In this document: positions 34,682 to 43,078 of the stretch, in pieces
How positions within the stretch are numbered: the first letter of the stretch is position 1
How the letters are laid out: every line of letters begins with the position of its first letter
Assembly (NCBI RefSeq): GCF_003427025.1
Contig: NZ_QVAI01000025.1
Span: forward strand, 1 to 64,000
Direction of reading: 5' to 3'
Source of the DNA: Jiangella endophytica
GTDB taxonomy: Bacteria; Actinomycetota; Actinomycetes; Jiangellales; Jiangellaceae
Length of the DNA: 64,000 nt
Notes under the pieces: generated by a model
The model's input: only the letters and a program-made list of their open reading frames with translations
Database searches by the model: none
What the model was told of the DNA's origin: nothing
Made by a program: the position numbers and the translations under genes

Positions 34682-35734
34682 TCAGCCGAGCACGTTGCGG
34701 GCGGCGTCGAGCGGGATGCAGCCACAGGTGGTGCCGTAGGCGATGTCGTAGTCGATCTCGAGCAGCCGCGGCGGCAGACCCGGGTTGTTGATGCGCTCGG
34801 TGAGCAGCTGCACCACCCGCGCGGCCAGGGTCGTCGCCGGCGCCACCGCGTTGGTCGGGACGATGCCCGTCGTCCCGACGCCGGGGATCTGGTCGAACGT
34901 GGTCAGCACGATGTCGGACGGGATCTTCAGCCCGAGCCGGAGCGCCGCCGACAGCACGCCCCAGAACATCAGGCTGTTCGTCGACAGCACCCCGAACGGC
35001 GGCTCCAGCGTGCGGAACAGCGCGTACGCCGCGGTCTCGGCCTCCTCGGCGGTGGTCAGGCCGGCCAGGACGTGGTTCTCGGTCCCCGTGCGGCCGACCA
35101 CCCGGTGGAACGCGGTGTGCCGGTTGCGCAGCGTCGACACCCCGAGGTTGCCGGCCACCAGGCAGACCCGCTGCACGTGGTGCTGCTCGATCATGTGCAG
35201 GGTCAGCGACTCGGCCGCCCTGCGGCTGTCCGGCAGCACGTGGTCGACCAGCCCGCGCACCGACGGCACCGTCCGGTCGACGACGACGGTGGGGATCTGC
35301 TGGGCGAACTCCGGCAGGCCCGGAGCTCCGGTCGGGAAGATCACCAGGCCGTCGACCTCGAGCCGGCGGTAGGCCTGCAGGATCTCGTCCTCGATGTGCA
35401 GGTCGTCGTCGGAGTCGCTGGACACCAGCGTCGGGCTGACGGTGGCCAGCCGCTCCTGCAACGCCCGGCTGACCGCGGCGAAGTAGTCGTTGCGGACGTC
35501 CGGGAAGATCAGCCCGACGACGCCCGTGCGCCGCTTGCGTCCGCGCGGCCGGCCCTCGCCGCCGGCGCCGAGCTCTTCGATGGCGTCCTCGACCGCCTGC
35601 CGGGTGGCGGCGGCGACGTGCGGCTCGGCGTTGATGACGCGCGACACCGTCTTGACGGACACGCCGGCGCGGGTCGCGATGTCGGCCAGGCGCAGGGTGC
35701 GCCCGCCGGCTCCCGTCACGTGCGGACCGTCCAC
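34682..35734 (-). CDS. LacI-family transcriptional regulator
   Basis: A 350-residue LacI regulator with its helix-turn-helix at ~14-40 (LRLADIATRAGVSVKTVSRV), a basic linker (GRPRGRKRR) and a sugar-binding domain (VVGLIFPDVRNDYFAAVSRA, VLTTFDQIPGVG). Unusually, the C-terminus has CGCIPLDAA (two Cys three apart). It converges with the aldolase of the ABC operon and diverges from the class II FBP-type aldolase with only 44 bases between, so it probably controls both. The effector is unknown. Confidence 0.85.
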   Translation of the reverse strand: MDGPHVTGAGGRTLRLADIATRAGVSVKTVSRVINAEPHVAAATRQAVEDAIEELGAGGEGRPRGRKRRTGVVGLIFPDVRNDYFAAVSRALQERLATVSPTLVSSDSDDDLHIEDEILQAYRRLEVDGLVIFPTGAPGLPEFAQQIPTVVVDRTVPSVRGLVDHVLPDSRRAAESLTLHMIEQHHVQRVCLVAGNLGVSTLRNRHTAFHRVVGRTGTENHVLAGLTTAEEAETAAYALFRTLEPPFGVLSTNSLMFWGVLSAALRLGLKIPSDIVLTTFDQIPGVGTTGIVPTNAVAPATTLAARVVQLLTERINNPGLPPRLLEIDYDIAYGTTCGCIPLDAARNVLG

Positions 35735-35778
35735 TGCACCGCCCCCGTCTTCTCCCGAATGATGCCACCGGAGCTGCC

Positions 35779-36744
35779 ATGACGCTCGTCACGAACCGTA
35801 CCCTGCTCGACGTCGCCGCCGGCGCCGGATTCGGCGTGGGCGCCTTCAACGTCGCTGACCTCACCATGGCCCAGGCCGTCCTCGACGCCGCCCGCGCGAC
35901 CGACTCGCCGGTGATCGTCGAGACCCTCGCCGGCGCCCACCCGCACGGGCCGGACACGGTGTTCTGGGCGGCGTTGCTCCGGCTGATCGAGGAGTACCCG
36001 GAGGTGCCCGTCGCACTGCACCTCGACCACGGGCCGTCGTACGAGACCTGCGTGCGGGCGATCTCGGCCGGGTTCACGAGCGTGATGATCGACGGCTCGC
36101 TGGACGCGGCCGGCCGGCCGGCGTCGTTCGAGCGCAACGTCGAGGTGACGCGGCGGGTCGTCGCGTACGCGCACGAGCGAGGGGTGTCGGTCGAGGGGGA
36201 GCTGGGCACGATCGGCGGCTCGAAGGACGGGACGGCGCGGGCCGAGATCGTGCTGGCCGACCCGGCGGAGGCCGCGGCCTTCGTCTCGTCCACCGGGGTC
36301 GACGCGCTCGCCGTCGCCATCGGCACGTCGCACGGCGCCTACAAGTTCGACACCCCGCCGGACGGCTCGGTGCTGCGGCTGGACCTCGTCGCCGAGATCG
36401 CCGCGCTCGTCCCCACCACCCACCTCGTCCTGCACGGGTCGTCGTCGCTGCCGGACTCGCTGCGTGCGCGCGTGAACGCCGCCGGCGGGCGGGTGCCGTC
36501 GTCCTGGGGCGTCGCGGACGAGGAGAAGGTGGCGGCCATCGAGCTGGGGGTCCGCAAGATCAACCAGGGGATGGACCACTACCTCGCCTTCACCGCCGGC
36601 GTCCGAGAGGCGCTGGCCGCCGACCCCGCCTCCGTCGACCCGGCGACCTATCTCGCCGCGGGCCGCGAGTCGGCGCAGCGGCTGCTGGAGGAGCGGATGG
36701 TGCTGTTCGGCCAGGCCGGCCGGGCGTCGCTGTACCGCCGCTGA
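35779..36744 (+). CDS. class II fructose/tagatose-bisphosphate aldolase family protein
   Basis: A 321-residue zinc-dependent class II aldolase (FbaA/GatY-like). Metal and catalytic segments are: Asp-His in LHLDHGPSYETC, EGELGTIGG with a metal-side Glu, the His of GTSHGAYKF, and the final His of LVLHGSSSLP. GVRKINQGMD carries the phosphate-binding NxxxD region. It should split a ketose 1,6-bisphosphate to dihydroxyacetone phosphate plus an aldehyde. Position next to the FGGY kinase and the other aldolase suggests it belongs to the same sugar pathway. GGAGCTGCC precedes ATG 35779. Confidence 0.86.
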   Translation: MTLVTNRTLLDVAAGAGFGVGAFNVADLTMAQAVLDAARATDSPVIVETLAGAHPHGPDTVFWAALLRLIEEYPEVPVALHLDHGPSYETCVRAISAGFTSVMIDGSLDAAGRPASFERNVEVTRRVVAYAHERGVSVEGELGTIGGSKDGTARAEIVLADPAEAAAFVSSTGVDALAVAIGTSHGAYKFDTPPDGSVLRLDLVAEIAALVPTTHLVLHGSSSLPDSLRARVNAAGGRVPSSWGVADEEKVAAIELGVRKINQGMDHYLAFTAGVREALAADPASVDPATYLAAGRESAQRLLEERMVLFGQAGRASLYRR

Positions 36745-36808
36745 CGGCGGGAGCGCTGGTCCCATGCGCGATACGTTGTACACGTACTAGGTGTCACAGG
36801 GAGGCGAC

Positions 36809-37081
36809 GTGCGACTCAACAGCAAGGGTCAGGTCACCGTCCCCGCTGAGCTGCGTCGGCAGTTCGGCCGGCGCGAAGGGGACGAGGCCGATGTCGCCGA
36901 CTCCTGCGTCCTGCTCGACGTCGCCACCGCCGATCCGCAGTGGGCGGAGTGGTCCGGGAAGGCGCTGGAGCGAGCGCTCGTCGGCGCCCACGCCGCCGTG
37001 CGATCGTATCGTTTGCTCACCCGTGATACGACGCGCTACCGCACGTACTTCCCGCGGCTGCGGCTGATCGCACCGGACTGA
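36809..37081 (+). pseudogene. collapsed vapBC-type remnant: AbrB antitoxin start fused to PIN toxin ends
   Basis: A 90-codon frame starting at GTG 36809 after AGGGAGG. Residues 1-26 (VRLNSKGQVTVPAELRRQFG, then REGDEADV) are the start of an AbrB/VapB DNA-binding antitoxin. Residues ~28-57 (ADSCVLLDVATADPQWAEWS) are the first strand of a PIN-domain toxin with its first Asp. Residues ~58-90 (GAHAAVRSYRLLTRDTTRYR, FPRLRLIAP) are the toxin's C-terminal strand with the LLTRD motif. The antitoxin C-terminus, the toxin start and the toxin middle with its central acidic residue are missing, all in frame. It is thus a likely inactive fusion left after two deletions. It could still bind DNA. Confidence 0.68.
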
Positions 37082-37085
37082 GCAT

Positions 37086-37427
37086 TCAGAGGCCGAGGAT
37101 GCGGCGCAGGCCGTCGTCGACGGCGGGCATGAGGTGGGGTGGGACGCGGCCGGCGCGGTCGCGCAGGTCCCGCTTGTCGACCGTCACCAGGGCGGTGACG
37201 TTGACGACGGAGTCGCGGGGGAGGCCGGTGGCGGCGGCCGGGAGGAACACGTTGCCGGGCAGTTCGGCCCGGGCGGTGTTCGAGGTGACGACGACGGCGA
37301 GCGTGGTGGCGAGGCGGCTGGCGTTGTAGGGGTCGGCCTGGACGATCAGCACCGGGCGCCGCTTGGCCGGGCGGCTGCCGCGCGGTGCGCCGAGGTCGGC
37401 CCAGTAGAGGTCGCCCCGGGCGATCAC
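37086..37427 (-). CDS. MazF/PemK-family endoribonuclease toxin
   Basis: A 113-residue MazF-fold toxin. It shows the N-terminal IARGDLYWADLG, the catalytic Arg region KRRPVLIVQAD, VVVTSNTA and the Ser/Thr-rich LPRDSVVNVTALVTVDK, all typical of type II mRNA interferases. GTG 37427 overlaps the stop of the antitoxin gene (GTGA), so the pair is co-translated. It would cleave mRNA when the antitoxin is degraded. The motifs look intact, unlike the neighbouring vapBC remnant. Confidence 0.87.
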   Translation of the reverse strand: MIARGDLYWADLGAPRGSRPAKRRPVLIVQADPYNASRLATTLAVVVTSNTARAELPGNVFLPAAATGLPRDSVVNVTALVTVDKRDLRDRAGRVPPHLMPAVDDGLRRILGL

Positions 37428-37669
37428 CAGTCGGACTCGTCGGCGGCGAGCGTGTGCCGGCCGGCCGCCACGGCGACGCCCGCGGAGTCGTCGTCGCCGG
37501 TGCGGTCGAGGACCTGGTCGATCTGGGCCGTGAGCGAGGCGTCGTCGAGCTGGCGCAGGTACTGCTCGGCGGCGCGCGCGAAGAACTCCGAGCGGCTCAT
37601 GCCCAGCTCCGCGGCTCGGCGGGTGGCGCGCTCGAACGTGGCGTCGGGGAGCGAGATCGCGGTCTTCAC
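37424..37669 (-). CDS. ribbon-helix-helix antitoxin of the MazF pair
   Basis: An 81-residue antitoxin with an N-terminal ribbon-helix-helix (VKTAISLPDATFERATRRAA, ELGMSRSEFFARAAEQYLRQ) and an acidic tail (DRTGDDDSAG) that would bind MazF. GTG 37669 is chosen because TATACT at 37681-37676 (minus strand) stands six bases before it, a perfect -10 box for a leaderless transcript. It is encoded first, then the toxin, as usual for type II modules. Confidence 0.8.
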   Translation of the reverse strand: MKTAISLPDATFERATRRAAELGMSRSEFFARAAEQYLRQLDDASLTAQIDQVLDRTGDDDSAGVAVAAGRHTLAADESDW

Positions 37670-37707
37670 ACCCCGAGTATAACCGGGTACTACCGCCGGG
37701 ACCCCGT

Positions 37708-37939
37708 GCCCAGCCAGCAACAGGCGCAGATCTACCACTACTTCGGCAGCAAGGACGGCCTGTTCGACTCCTACCGGGAGCGGCCCTTGGGCGCAGCGGC
37801 TGGCCACCTGGTTCCGGCTGGAGTGGGCCGGCGCCCGGCCGCTGGAGATCGTGCTCGAGAGCAACGCCGCCAAGGTGCGTTCACGTAACGCCGCCGCGCG
37901 GTCATCGTGCGCGCCGTCGCGGCACTCGTCGCCGCCTGA
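37708..37939 (+). pseudogene. TetR-family regulator remnant
   Basis: Codons from about 37708 give QQQAQIYHYFGSKDGLFDSY, an unmistakable recognition helix of a TetR regulator (IYHYF.SKDGLF). The N-terminal half of the DNA-binding domain is missing. After YRE the frame changes: a +1 frame reads AQRLATWFRLEWAGARPLEI, and a third reads IVRAVAALVAA then stop at 37937-37939. The gene is truncated and frameshifted, so it is non-functional. The rest of the 37670-38058 gap shows only the operator at 38020. Confidence 0.65.
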
Positions 37940-38019
37940 CCCTGCACGCGGCCCGGTGATCGCCGGACGAATCGGACATTGACCCGTCTCCCGGCGTGCG
38001 GCTACTGTGCGCCCACAAG

Positions 38020-38045
38020 TGTCTATCTGTCTATACCGCTAGACA
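38020..38045. promoter_or_regulatory. putative GntR/UTRA operator upstream of the secreted beta-helix gene
   Basis: The direct repeat TGTCTATC-TGTCTATA (38020-38035) is followed by TAGACA (38040-38045), the inverted half of the first repeat. The site ends 13 bases before the start at 38059, overlapping the promoter. GTCTA/TAGAC halves are typical of HutC-type GntR regulators; one is encoded at 43075-43791. Confidence 0.6.
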
Positions 38046-38058
38046 ACCGGGAGGCACG

Positions 38059-40119
38059 ATGAGCACCTTCACCCGCCGCGCCCTGGTCACCGCGGCGAGC
38101 GCCGCCACCGCCGGAGCCGCGGCCACCGCCCTCACCCCCGCGACGGCCGCCGCCGGCCCGAAACTGGGCCTGCTCTCCGCGGGCGAGGTCGAGAGCACCA
38201 TGGACCCGGCCGCCACCGGCCCGGCCAACGCGGCGGCCTTCGCGGCCGACGTCGCGGCGGCGGACGGCCGGCAGATCGTCGTGCCGCCGGGGACGTACAC
38301 CGTCGGGCAGGTGGCGATCACCGGTGCGACGATCGACGTCCGCTTCATGCCGGGCGCGCTGCTGGTGCCGGACGCGAGCCTGCACGCCGTCGGCCCGGCC
38401 GGCCGCTGGTTCCAGGCCACGAACTGCGACACCCGGCTGTACGGGCTGGTCGTCGACGGGCAGAACATCCCGGAGGGCGCCTGGCGCTCCGACGGCGGCG
38501 AGCTGCGCATGTACGACACCCGGATGGCGAACCTCGGCTTCCTCGACCTGCCGGGCAACTCGACGTCGCTGGGCACGTACGGCATCACCGTCAAGGGCGT
38601 CCAGGAGGTGATCGTCGACGGCTACGTGGGCCGCGACTTCGTCGGGCGCAAGGACGACGTCTTCGCCAACCAGGCCGGCAAGGTCAACCACCTGTTCGTC
38701 TTCGACTGCGAGCGCGTGACGGTGCGCAACGTCACCGCGTCGGGCGGCGAGGGGGAGGACAACGACTTCGTGCACGTGCTGGACCAGCGGGCCACGCCGA
38801 CGATGCACGGCACGTTCGAGAGCTGCCACTTCCTGTACAACGGCCAGACCCGCCGGTGCATGAAGTTCCAGGGCGGCAACTGGAGCCTGCGCGACATCCA
38901 CTGCTACCCGGGCCCGGACTTCGTCGCGGCCGGCCCGGACACCGACGTCGGCGAGCAGAACCTCAACTGCGTCGACTTCGCCGGCTCGCTGGCCGGCACC
39001 GTCCGGCTCTCCGGCAGCTTCATCGACGCGACCGGCTACGTCGTCGGCGTCTCGCACACCGTCGGGCCGCTCGGGAAGGTGATCGTCGAGAACACGACGA
39101 TCGTCGGCGGGCGCCGGCACGCGATCCGGAACAACCCCGAGCCGCCGCACGCCGCGCAGGACATCCAGACGATGGGCTTCTTCGCCGCGCCGTCGGAGAA
39201 CGAGAGCGAGATCCGCGACTGCGTCGTCAAGGGCTTCTCCCGGGCGATCGTCGTGCAGGGCCAGCGCAACCGCGTCGTCGGCAACACCATCGAGGACCCG
39301 GCGGAACTGTGGTTCCAGGGCGGCAGCTCATTACCCAGGGACTTCCTCGAGCTGTCCGGCAACAAGGTCTACACCCGTACGCCGGGGGCGATGTCGGTGC
39401 AGCCGCGCTGCGCCCGGATCGACAACTTCAGCAACCTGGAGATCGACGACAACACGCTGCTCCGGGTGATGCGGATCGAGAACAACGTGCTCGTGCCGGA
39501 GAACACGACGCACGCGGCGGTCTTCATCGACCTGCTCAACGTCGACGCGTCCGGCTTCGCCCGCAACAACCGGGCGCCCGCGGGCACGACGCCGGTGCGG
39601 ACGGGCGGCACGAATGTCGCGCTCTACCAGAACCAGGGCCACCAGCTGCGGCCGCTGTTCACCACGGCCGACGTCGGCAACGTCATCACCGGCGAGGACA
39701 ACCTGCACACCCACGCGATCCCGGCGTTCAACCTGAACACCGCCGGCGCGGCCGTCCGCACGACGTTCACCGGCGCGACGACGAACAACGCCAACCCGAA
39801 GACGCTGCGGGTGTACGTCGGCACGGCGCTGGTCATGACGAAGTCGCTGACGCCGAACCAGGCCGGCGCCTGGCAGGTCGAGATCGTGCTGATCGCGACC
39901 GGTGCCGGCAGCCAGCGGTACACGGTGAAGCTGATCGAGTGCCCCGCCGCCGGGTCCGGCGCGCCCACCGTCGCCGGCGTCGCGGCGGGTTCGGCCATTC
40001 AGCCCAGCAACGCCCAGATCATCCTCAAGACCACCGCCGAGGCGGTCGCCACCAACGACGTGATCGCCCAGGTCGGCGTCTCGGAGTCGCTCGAGGGCCG
40101 GCACTTCGTCTTCACCTGA
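38059..40119 (+). CDS. Tat-exported right-handed parallel beta-helix protein (pectate-lyase-like)
   Basis: A 686-residue protein with a twin-arginine signal (MSTFTRRALVTAASAATAG) cut near residue 32 after an Ala-rich core. Residues ~45-520 form a pectate-lyase-like parallel beta-helix: VVPPGTYTVGQVAITGATID, VFDCERVTVRNVTASGGEGE, VENTTIVGGRRHAI and NTIEDPAELWFQGG. The last ~150 residues (AVRTTFTGATTNNANPKTLR, IECPAAGSG) form a separate beta domain with paired Cys. It starts at ATG 38059 after GGGAGG. Family members are lyases, hydrolases or epimerases acting on polysaccharides; no catalytic Lys/Arg set can be assigned. It is the first gene of the three-gene run to 43078. Confidence 0.85.
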   Translation: MSTFTRRALVTAASAATAGAAATALTPATAAAGPKLGLLSAGEVESTMDPAATGPANAAAFAADVAAADGRQIVVPPGTYTVGQVAITGATIDVRFMPGALLVPDASLHAVGPAGRWFQATNCDTRLYGLVVDGQNIPEGAWRSDGGELRMYDTRMANLGFLDLPGNSTSLGTYGITVKGVQEVIVDGYVGRDFVGRKDDVFANQAGKVNHLFVFDCERVTVRNVTASGGEGEDNDFVHVLDQRATPTMHGTFESCHFLYNGQTRRCMKFQGGNWSLRDIHCYPGPDFVAAGPDTDVGEQNLNCVDFAGSLAGTVRLSGSFIDATGYVVGVSHTVGPLGKVIVENTTIVGGRRHAIRNNPEPPHAAQDIQTMGFFAAPSENESEIRDCVVKGFSRAIVVQGQRNRVVGNTIEDPAELWFQGGSSLPRDFLELSGNKVYTRTPGAMSVQPRCARIDNFSNLEIDDNTLLRVMRIENNVLVPENTTHAAVFIDLLNVDASGFARNNRAPAGTTPVRTGGTNVALYQNQGHQLRPLFTTADVGNVITGEDNLHTHAIPAFNLNTAGAAVRTTFTGATTNNANPKTLRVYVGTALVMTKSLTPNQAGAWQVEIVLIATGAGSQRYTVKLIECPAAGSGAPTVAGVAAGSAIQPSNAQIILKTTAEAVATNDVIAQVGVSESLEGRHFVFT

Positions 40120-40139
40120 GTCCGAGGAGAACCCCGCTC

Positions 40140-42134
40140 ATGCCACGTCTCGCCAGCCGGCTCGCCACCCTCGCCGCCGCCGTCGCCCTCGTGGTCGGCG
40201 GCGCGGCGAGTGCCCCTGCCGAACCGGTCGCCGACCTCACCGAGGTCGGCACGCCCATCACGAACGTCGCCATCGACAAGGTCGCCTACGGCACGCTGCC
40301 CGACGGCACGCCGGTCATCTACACGGTGCTGCTCGGCTCCGGCACCACCAGCCTGCACGTCATCGACCTGCGCGAACGCCGGTCGATCCGGTCCGTCCGG
40401 CTGGACGGCGCCATCGGCTCGCGCGACCTCGCCGTCGCGCCGGACGGCACGCTGTACATCGCGACGTTCCAGCAGGGCCGCCTCTACTCCTACGACTACG
40501 CGACGAATACGCTGACCGACCTCGGCCGCCCGTCGAGCGCCGTCACGTACCTCTACGGGCTGGGCATCCACCCGGACGGGACGGTGTTCTTCGGCGGCTA
40601 CCCGACCGGGCAACTGTTCGCGTACGACCCCGACGACGGCACGTTCCGCGACTACGGCAACCTGTCGCCGGACTCGCAGTACCTGCGCAGCGCCGTCGTC
40701 TGGGGCGACGCGGTCTACGCCGGCCTCGGCACCCAGCGGGCGCGCCTCGTCCGCGTGGACATCGCCTCCGGCGCCGTCACGCCGATCCCGCTGCCGGCGC
40801 CGTACGACGCCGAGCACGAGGTCAACCAGGTCACCGTCCGCGGCGACGTCGCCTACGTGCACCTGACCGCGTCGCGGACGATGCTGCGCTACGATCTGCG
40901 GGCGCAGCGGTGGCTCGCACCGCTCGGGCCGGCCGGCGGGCTGGACGTCTCGCCGGTGGCGCCGATGCGCAAGGAGGTCTACTTCGTCGGCACCAACGGC
41001 CGGCTGAACGCGTTCAGCACGCTGACCGGGCGCATCCGCGAGACCGGCGCGTTCCCGTCGATGTTCACCTCGCGCGGCTTCGCCTGGATCGACCTGGACG
41101 AGCCCGGCTACCCGGGCGAGTCGCTGGTCATGACGGACTACATCGGCCGGCTGTGGGTGCACAACCCGCGCACCGGCGAGTCGCGGGTCGACCAGCTGGA
41201 GATCACCGGCGAGCCGGTGCACATCCGGGCGCTGGGTGTCGGGCCGGACGGCCGGATCTGGGCGGGCGGGCTCGGCTCCGGCGGGCTCTCGTGGTACGAC
41301 CCGGCCACCGGTGGAATGGCGCAGGTGCCGCGCGGGACGGTCGGGCAGACCGACGAGATGCTGCGCGTCGGCTCCGACCTCTACCTCGGGACCTACCCCG
41401 CGGGGACGGTGCTGCGGTACGACCCGGGCGCGCCGTTCGCGTGGGGCGGCAACCCGGGCCCCGTCGCGAACCTGTCCGCACAGGGCCAGGATCGGCCGAT
41501 GGCGCTGGCGTGGGCGGCCGGTCGCCTGGTCATCGGGACGGTGCCGAACTACGGGCAGCTCGCCGGCGCGATCAGCGTCTACGACCCGGCGACCGGGTCG
41601 GTCGCGGTGGATCGCGGGGTGGCCGGGAGCGGCAGCGTCGTGTCCGCGGTCGCGATCGGCGACGTCGTCTACGCGAGCACGTCGAAGTGGGCGGGCCTGG
41701 GCATCGTCCCGCCCGGCGACGACGGCAGGGTGTTCGCGTACGACCCGGTGACCCGGACCAAGCTCTGGGAGGTCGTCCCGTACCCCGGCCTGCCCGCGGT
41801 CACGGAGCTGGCGGTGTCGCCGTCCGGGACTCTGTGGGGGCTGACCCAAGGGCGGCTGTTCGAGCTTGACCCGTCGACGCGGCAGGTCGTGCGCGAGATC
41901 TCCGTCCCGGCGGAGGACTGGACGAACGTCGACCACGTCTGGTCCGAGGGGCAGCGGCTCGCGGTGCTGCCCGACGGCACGGTGTACGCCGTCGTCGGCG
42001 GGCAGCTGCTGCGCGCCGACGTCGCCGCTGGTGCGGTCTCCGTCGTGACGTCCGGGGTGTCGGCCGTCGTGCTCGGCGACGACGGTGCGCTGTACCTGTC
42101 CAAGGGCGCCGTGCTGCATCGGCTGGTGCCGTGA
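40140..42134 (+). CDS. secreted beta-propeller protein (PQQ/YVTN-like repeats)
   Basis: A 664-residue secreted protein with a Sec signal peptide at ~1-28 (LASRLATLAAAVALVVGGAA). The mature part is a long run of seven- or eight-bladed propeller repeats, each ending in variants of DPDDGTFRDYG, DLRAQRW or GVGPDGRIWAGG; Tyr-Asp pairs (YDP, YDL, YDY) recur at blade ends. This YVTN/SMP-like pattern occurs in surface or secreted proteins tied to polysaccharide use, including lyases. No catalytic residues are evident. It is 20 bases after the beta-helix gene and overlaps the next one. Confidence 0.82.
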   Translation: MPRLASRLATLAAAVALVVGGAASAPAEPVADLTEVGTPITNVAIDKVAYGTLPDGTPVIYTVLLGSGTTSLHVIDLRERRSIRSVRLDGAIGSRDLAVAPDGTLYIATFQQGRLYSYDYATNTLTDLGRPSSAVTYLYGLGIHPDGTVFFGGYPTGQLFAYDPDDGTFRDYGNLSPDSQYLRSAVVWGDAVYAGLGTQRARLVRVDIASGAVTPIPLPAPYDAEHEVNQVTVRGDVAYVHLTASRTMLRYDLRAQRWLAPLGPAGGLDVSPVAPMRKEVYFVGTNGRLNAFSTLTGRIRETGAFPSMFTSRGFAWIDLDEPGYPGESLVMTDYIGRLWVHNPRTGESRVDQLEITGEPVHIRALGVGPDGRIWAGGLGSGGLSWYDPATGGMAQVPRGTVGQTDEMLRVGSDLYLGTYPAGTVLRYDPGAPFAWGGNPGPVANLSAQGQDRPMALAWAAGRLVIGTVPNYGQLAGAISVYDPATGSVAVDRGVAGSGSVVSAVAIGDVVYASTSKWAGLGIVPPGDDGRVFAYDPVTRTKLWEVVPYPGLPAVTELAVSPSGTLWGLTQGRLFELDPSTRQVVREISVPAEDWTNVDHVWSEGQRLAVLPDGTVYAVVGGQLLRADVAAGAVSVVTSGVSAVVLGDDGALYLSKGAVLHRLVP

Positions 42135-43078
42135 GCGGGTTCGTCATGACGGTGCTCGGCCCGGCCGACCCGGCCGGGCTGGGCGCCGTCGACGCGCACG
42201 AGCATCTGTTCCTGTGCTCGCCGGCGCTGCCCGGCGACGACTTCGGCGACGTCGACTCGATGGTCGCCGAGGTCGAGACGGTGCGGGCCGCCGGCATCGA
42301 CACGATCGTCGACCTGACCCCGGTCGGTCTCGGCCGCTCGGTTCCGGGGCTGGCGGAGGTGAGCCGGCGGACCGGTGTGCACGTCGTCGCCGCGACGGGC
42401 TACCACCGCGACGCGCACTACCCGGCCGGGCACTGGGTGTACCGCGAGCCGGCGTCGGTGCTGGAGGAGGTGCTCGTCGCGGACCTGACCGGCGGCGTCG
42501 ACGCGCGCGACTGGCAGGGCCCGACGCCGGCGCCGACCGAGCACCGGGCCGGGATCGTCAAGCTCGGCGCGTCCTACCAGCGGGCGTCCGCGGCCGAGCG
42601 GACCCGGCTGGGCGCGGGTGCCGCGGCCGCGCGGCGCACGGGTGCGCCGGTCGCCGTCCATTGCGAGATCGGGACGCTGGGGCCGGAGCTGCTCGACCTG
42701 CTGGCGGCCGGCGGCGTCCCGGCGCATCGGGTGCTGCTGGCGCACCTGGACCGCAACCCCGACCCCGGGCTGCACGCCGAGCTGGCGTCGCGGGGTGCGT
42801 ACCTGCTCTACGACACCGTCGGGCGGATCAAGTACCGCCCCGACTCCGTGCTGCTCGACCTCGTCGAGCGGATGGTCGTCGCGGGCCACGGCGATCGCGT
42901 GCTGCTGGGGACCGACGTCGGGCGGCGCTCGCAGCTGCGCGCGATCGGCGGCGGGCCTGGCATGGCGGTGCTGGGGGAGACGTTCGTCCCGCGGCTGCGT
43001 GCCCAGGTCGGACACGACGCCGTCGACGCGATCCTGCGGGCGAACGCGTGGTCGGCGTTGACCTGGGCGGTCGTCTAG
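42131..43078 (+). CDS. phosphotriesterase-family metal-dependent hydrolase/lactonase
   Basis: A 315-residue PTE-fold (amidohydrolase superfamily) enzyme. The metal ligands are visible: HxH in DAHEHLF (~22-28), the Lys that is normally carboxylated in GIVKLGAS, the His of VAVHCEIG, the His of LLAHLDRN and the Asp of LLGTDVGRR. This set is complete, so it should be active. Members act as lactonases or sugar-phosphate phosphotriesterase-like hydrolases. GTG 42131 overlaps the propeller stop (GTGA). It has no signal peptide and so acts on a product taken into the cell. Confidence 0.85.
   Translation: MSGFVMTVLGPADPAGLGAVDAHEHLFLCSPALPGDDFGDVDSMVAEVETVRAAGIDTIVDLTPVGLGRSVPGLAEVSRRTGVHVVAATGYHRDAHYPAGHWVYREPASVLEEVLVADLTGGVDARDWQGPTPAPTEHRAGIVKLGASYQRASAAERTRLGAGAAAARRTGAPVAVHCEIGTLGPELLDLLAAGGVPAHRVLLAHLDRNPDPGLHAELASRGAYLLYDTVGRIKYRPDSVLLDLVERMVVAGHGDRVLLGTDVGRRSQLRAIGGGPGMAVLGETFVPRLRAQVGHDAVDAILRANAWSALTWAVV

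Noticed and set aside
36771-37939. Mobile element around the toxin-antitoxin loci and TetR remnant.
   Set aside because: No transposase, integrase, terminal repeats or tRNA were found; decay by deletion explains what is visible.
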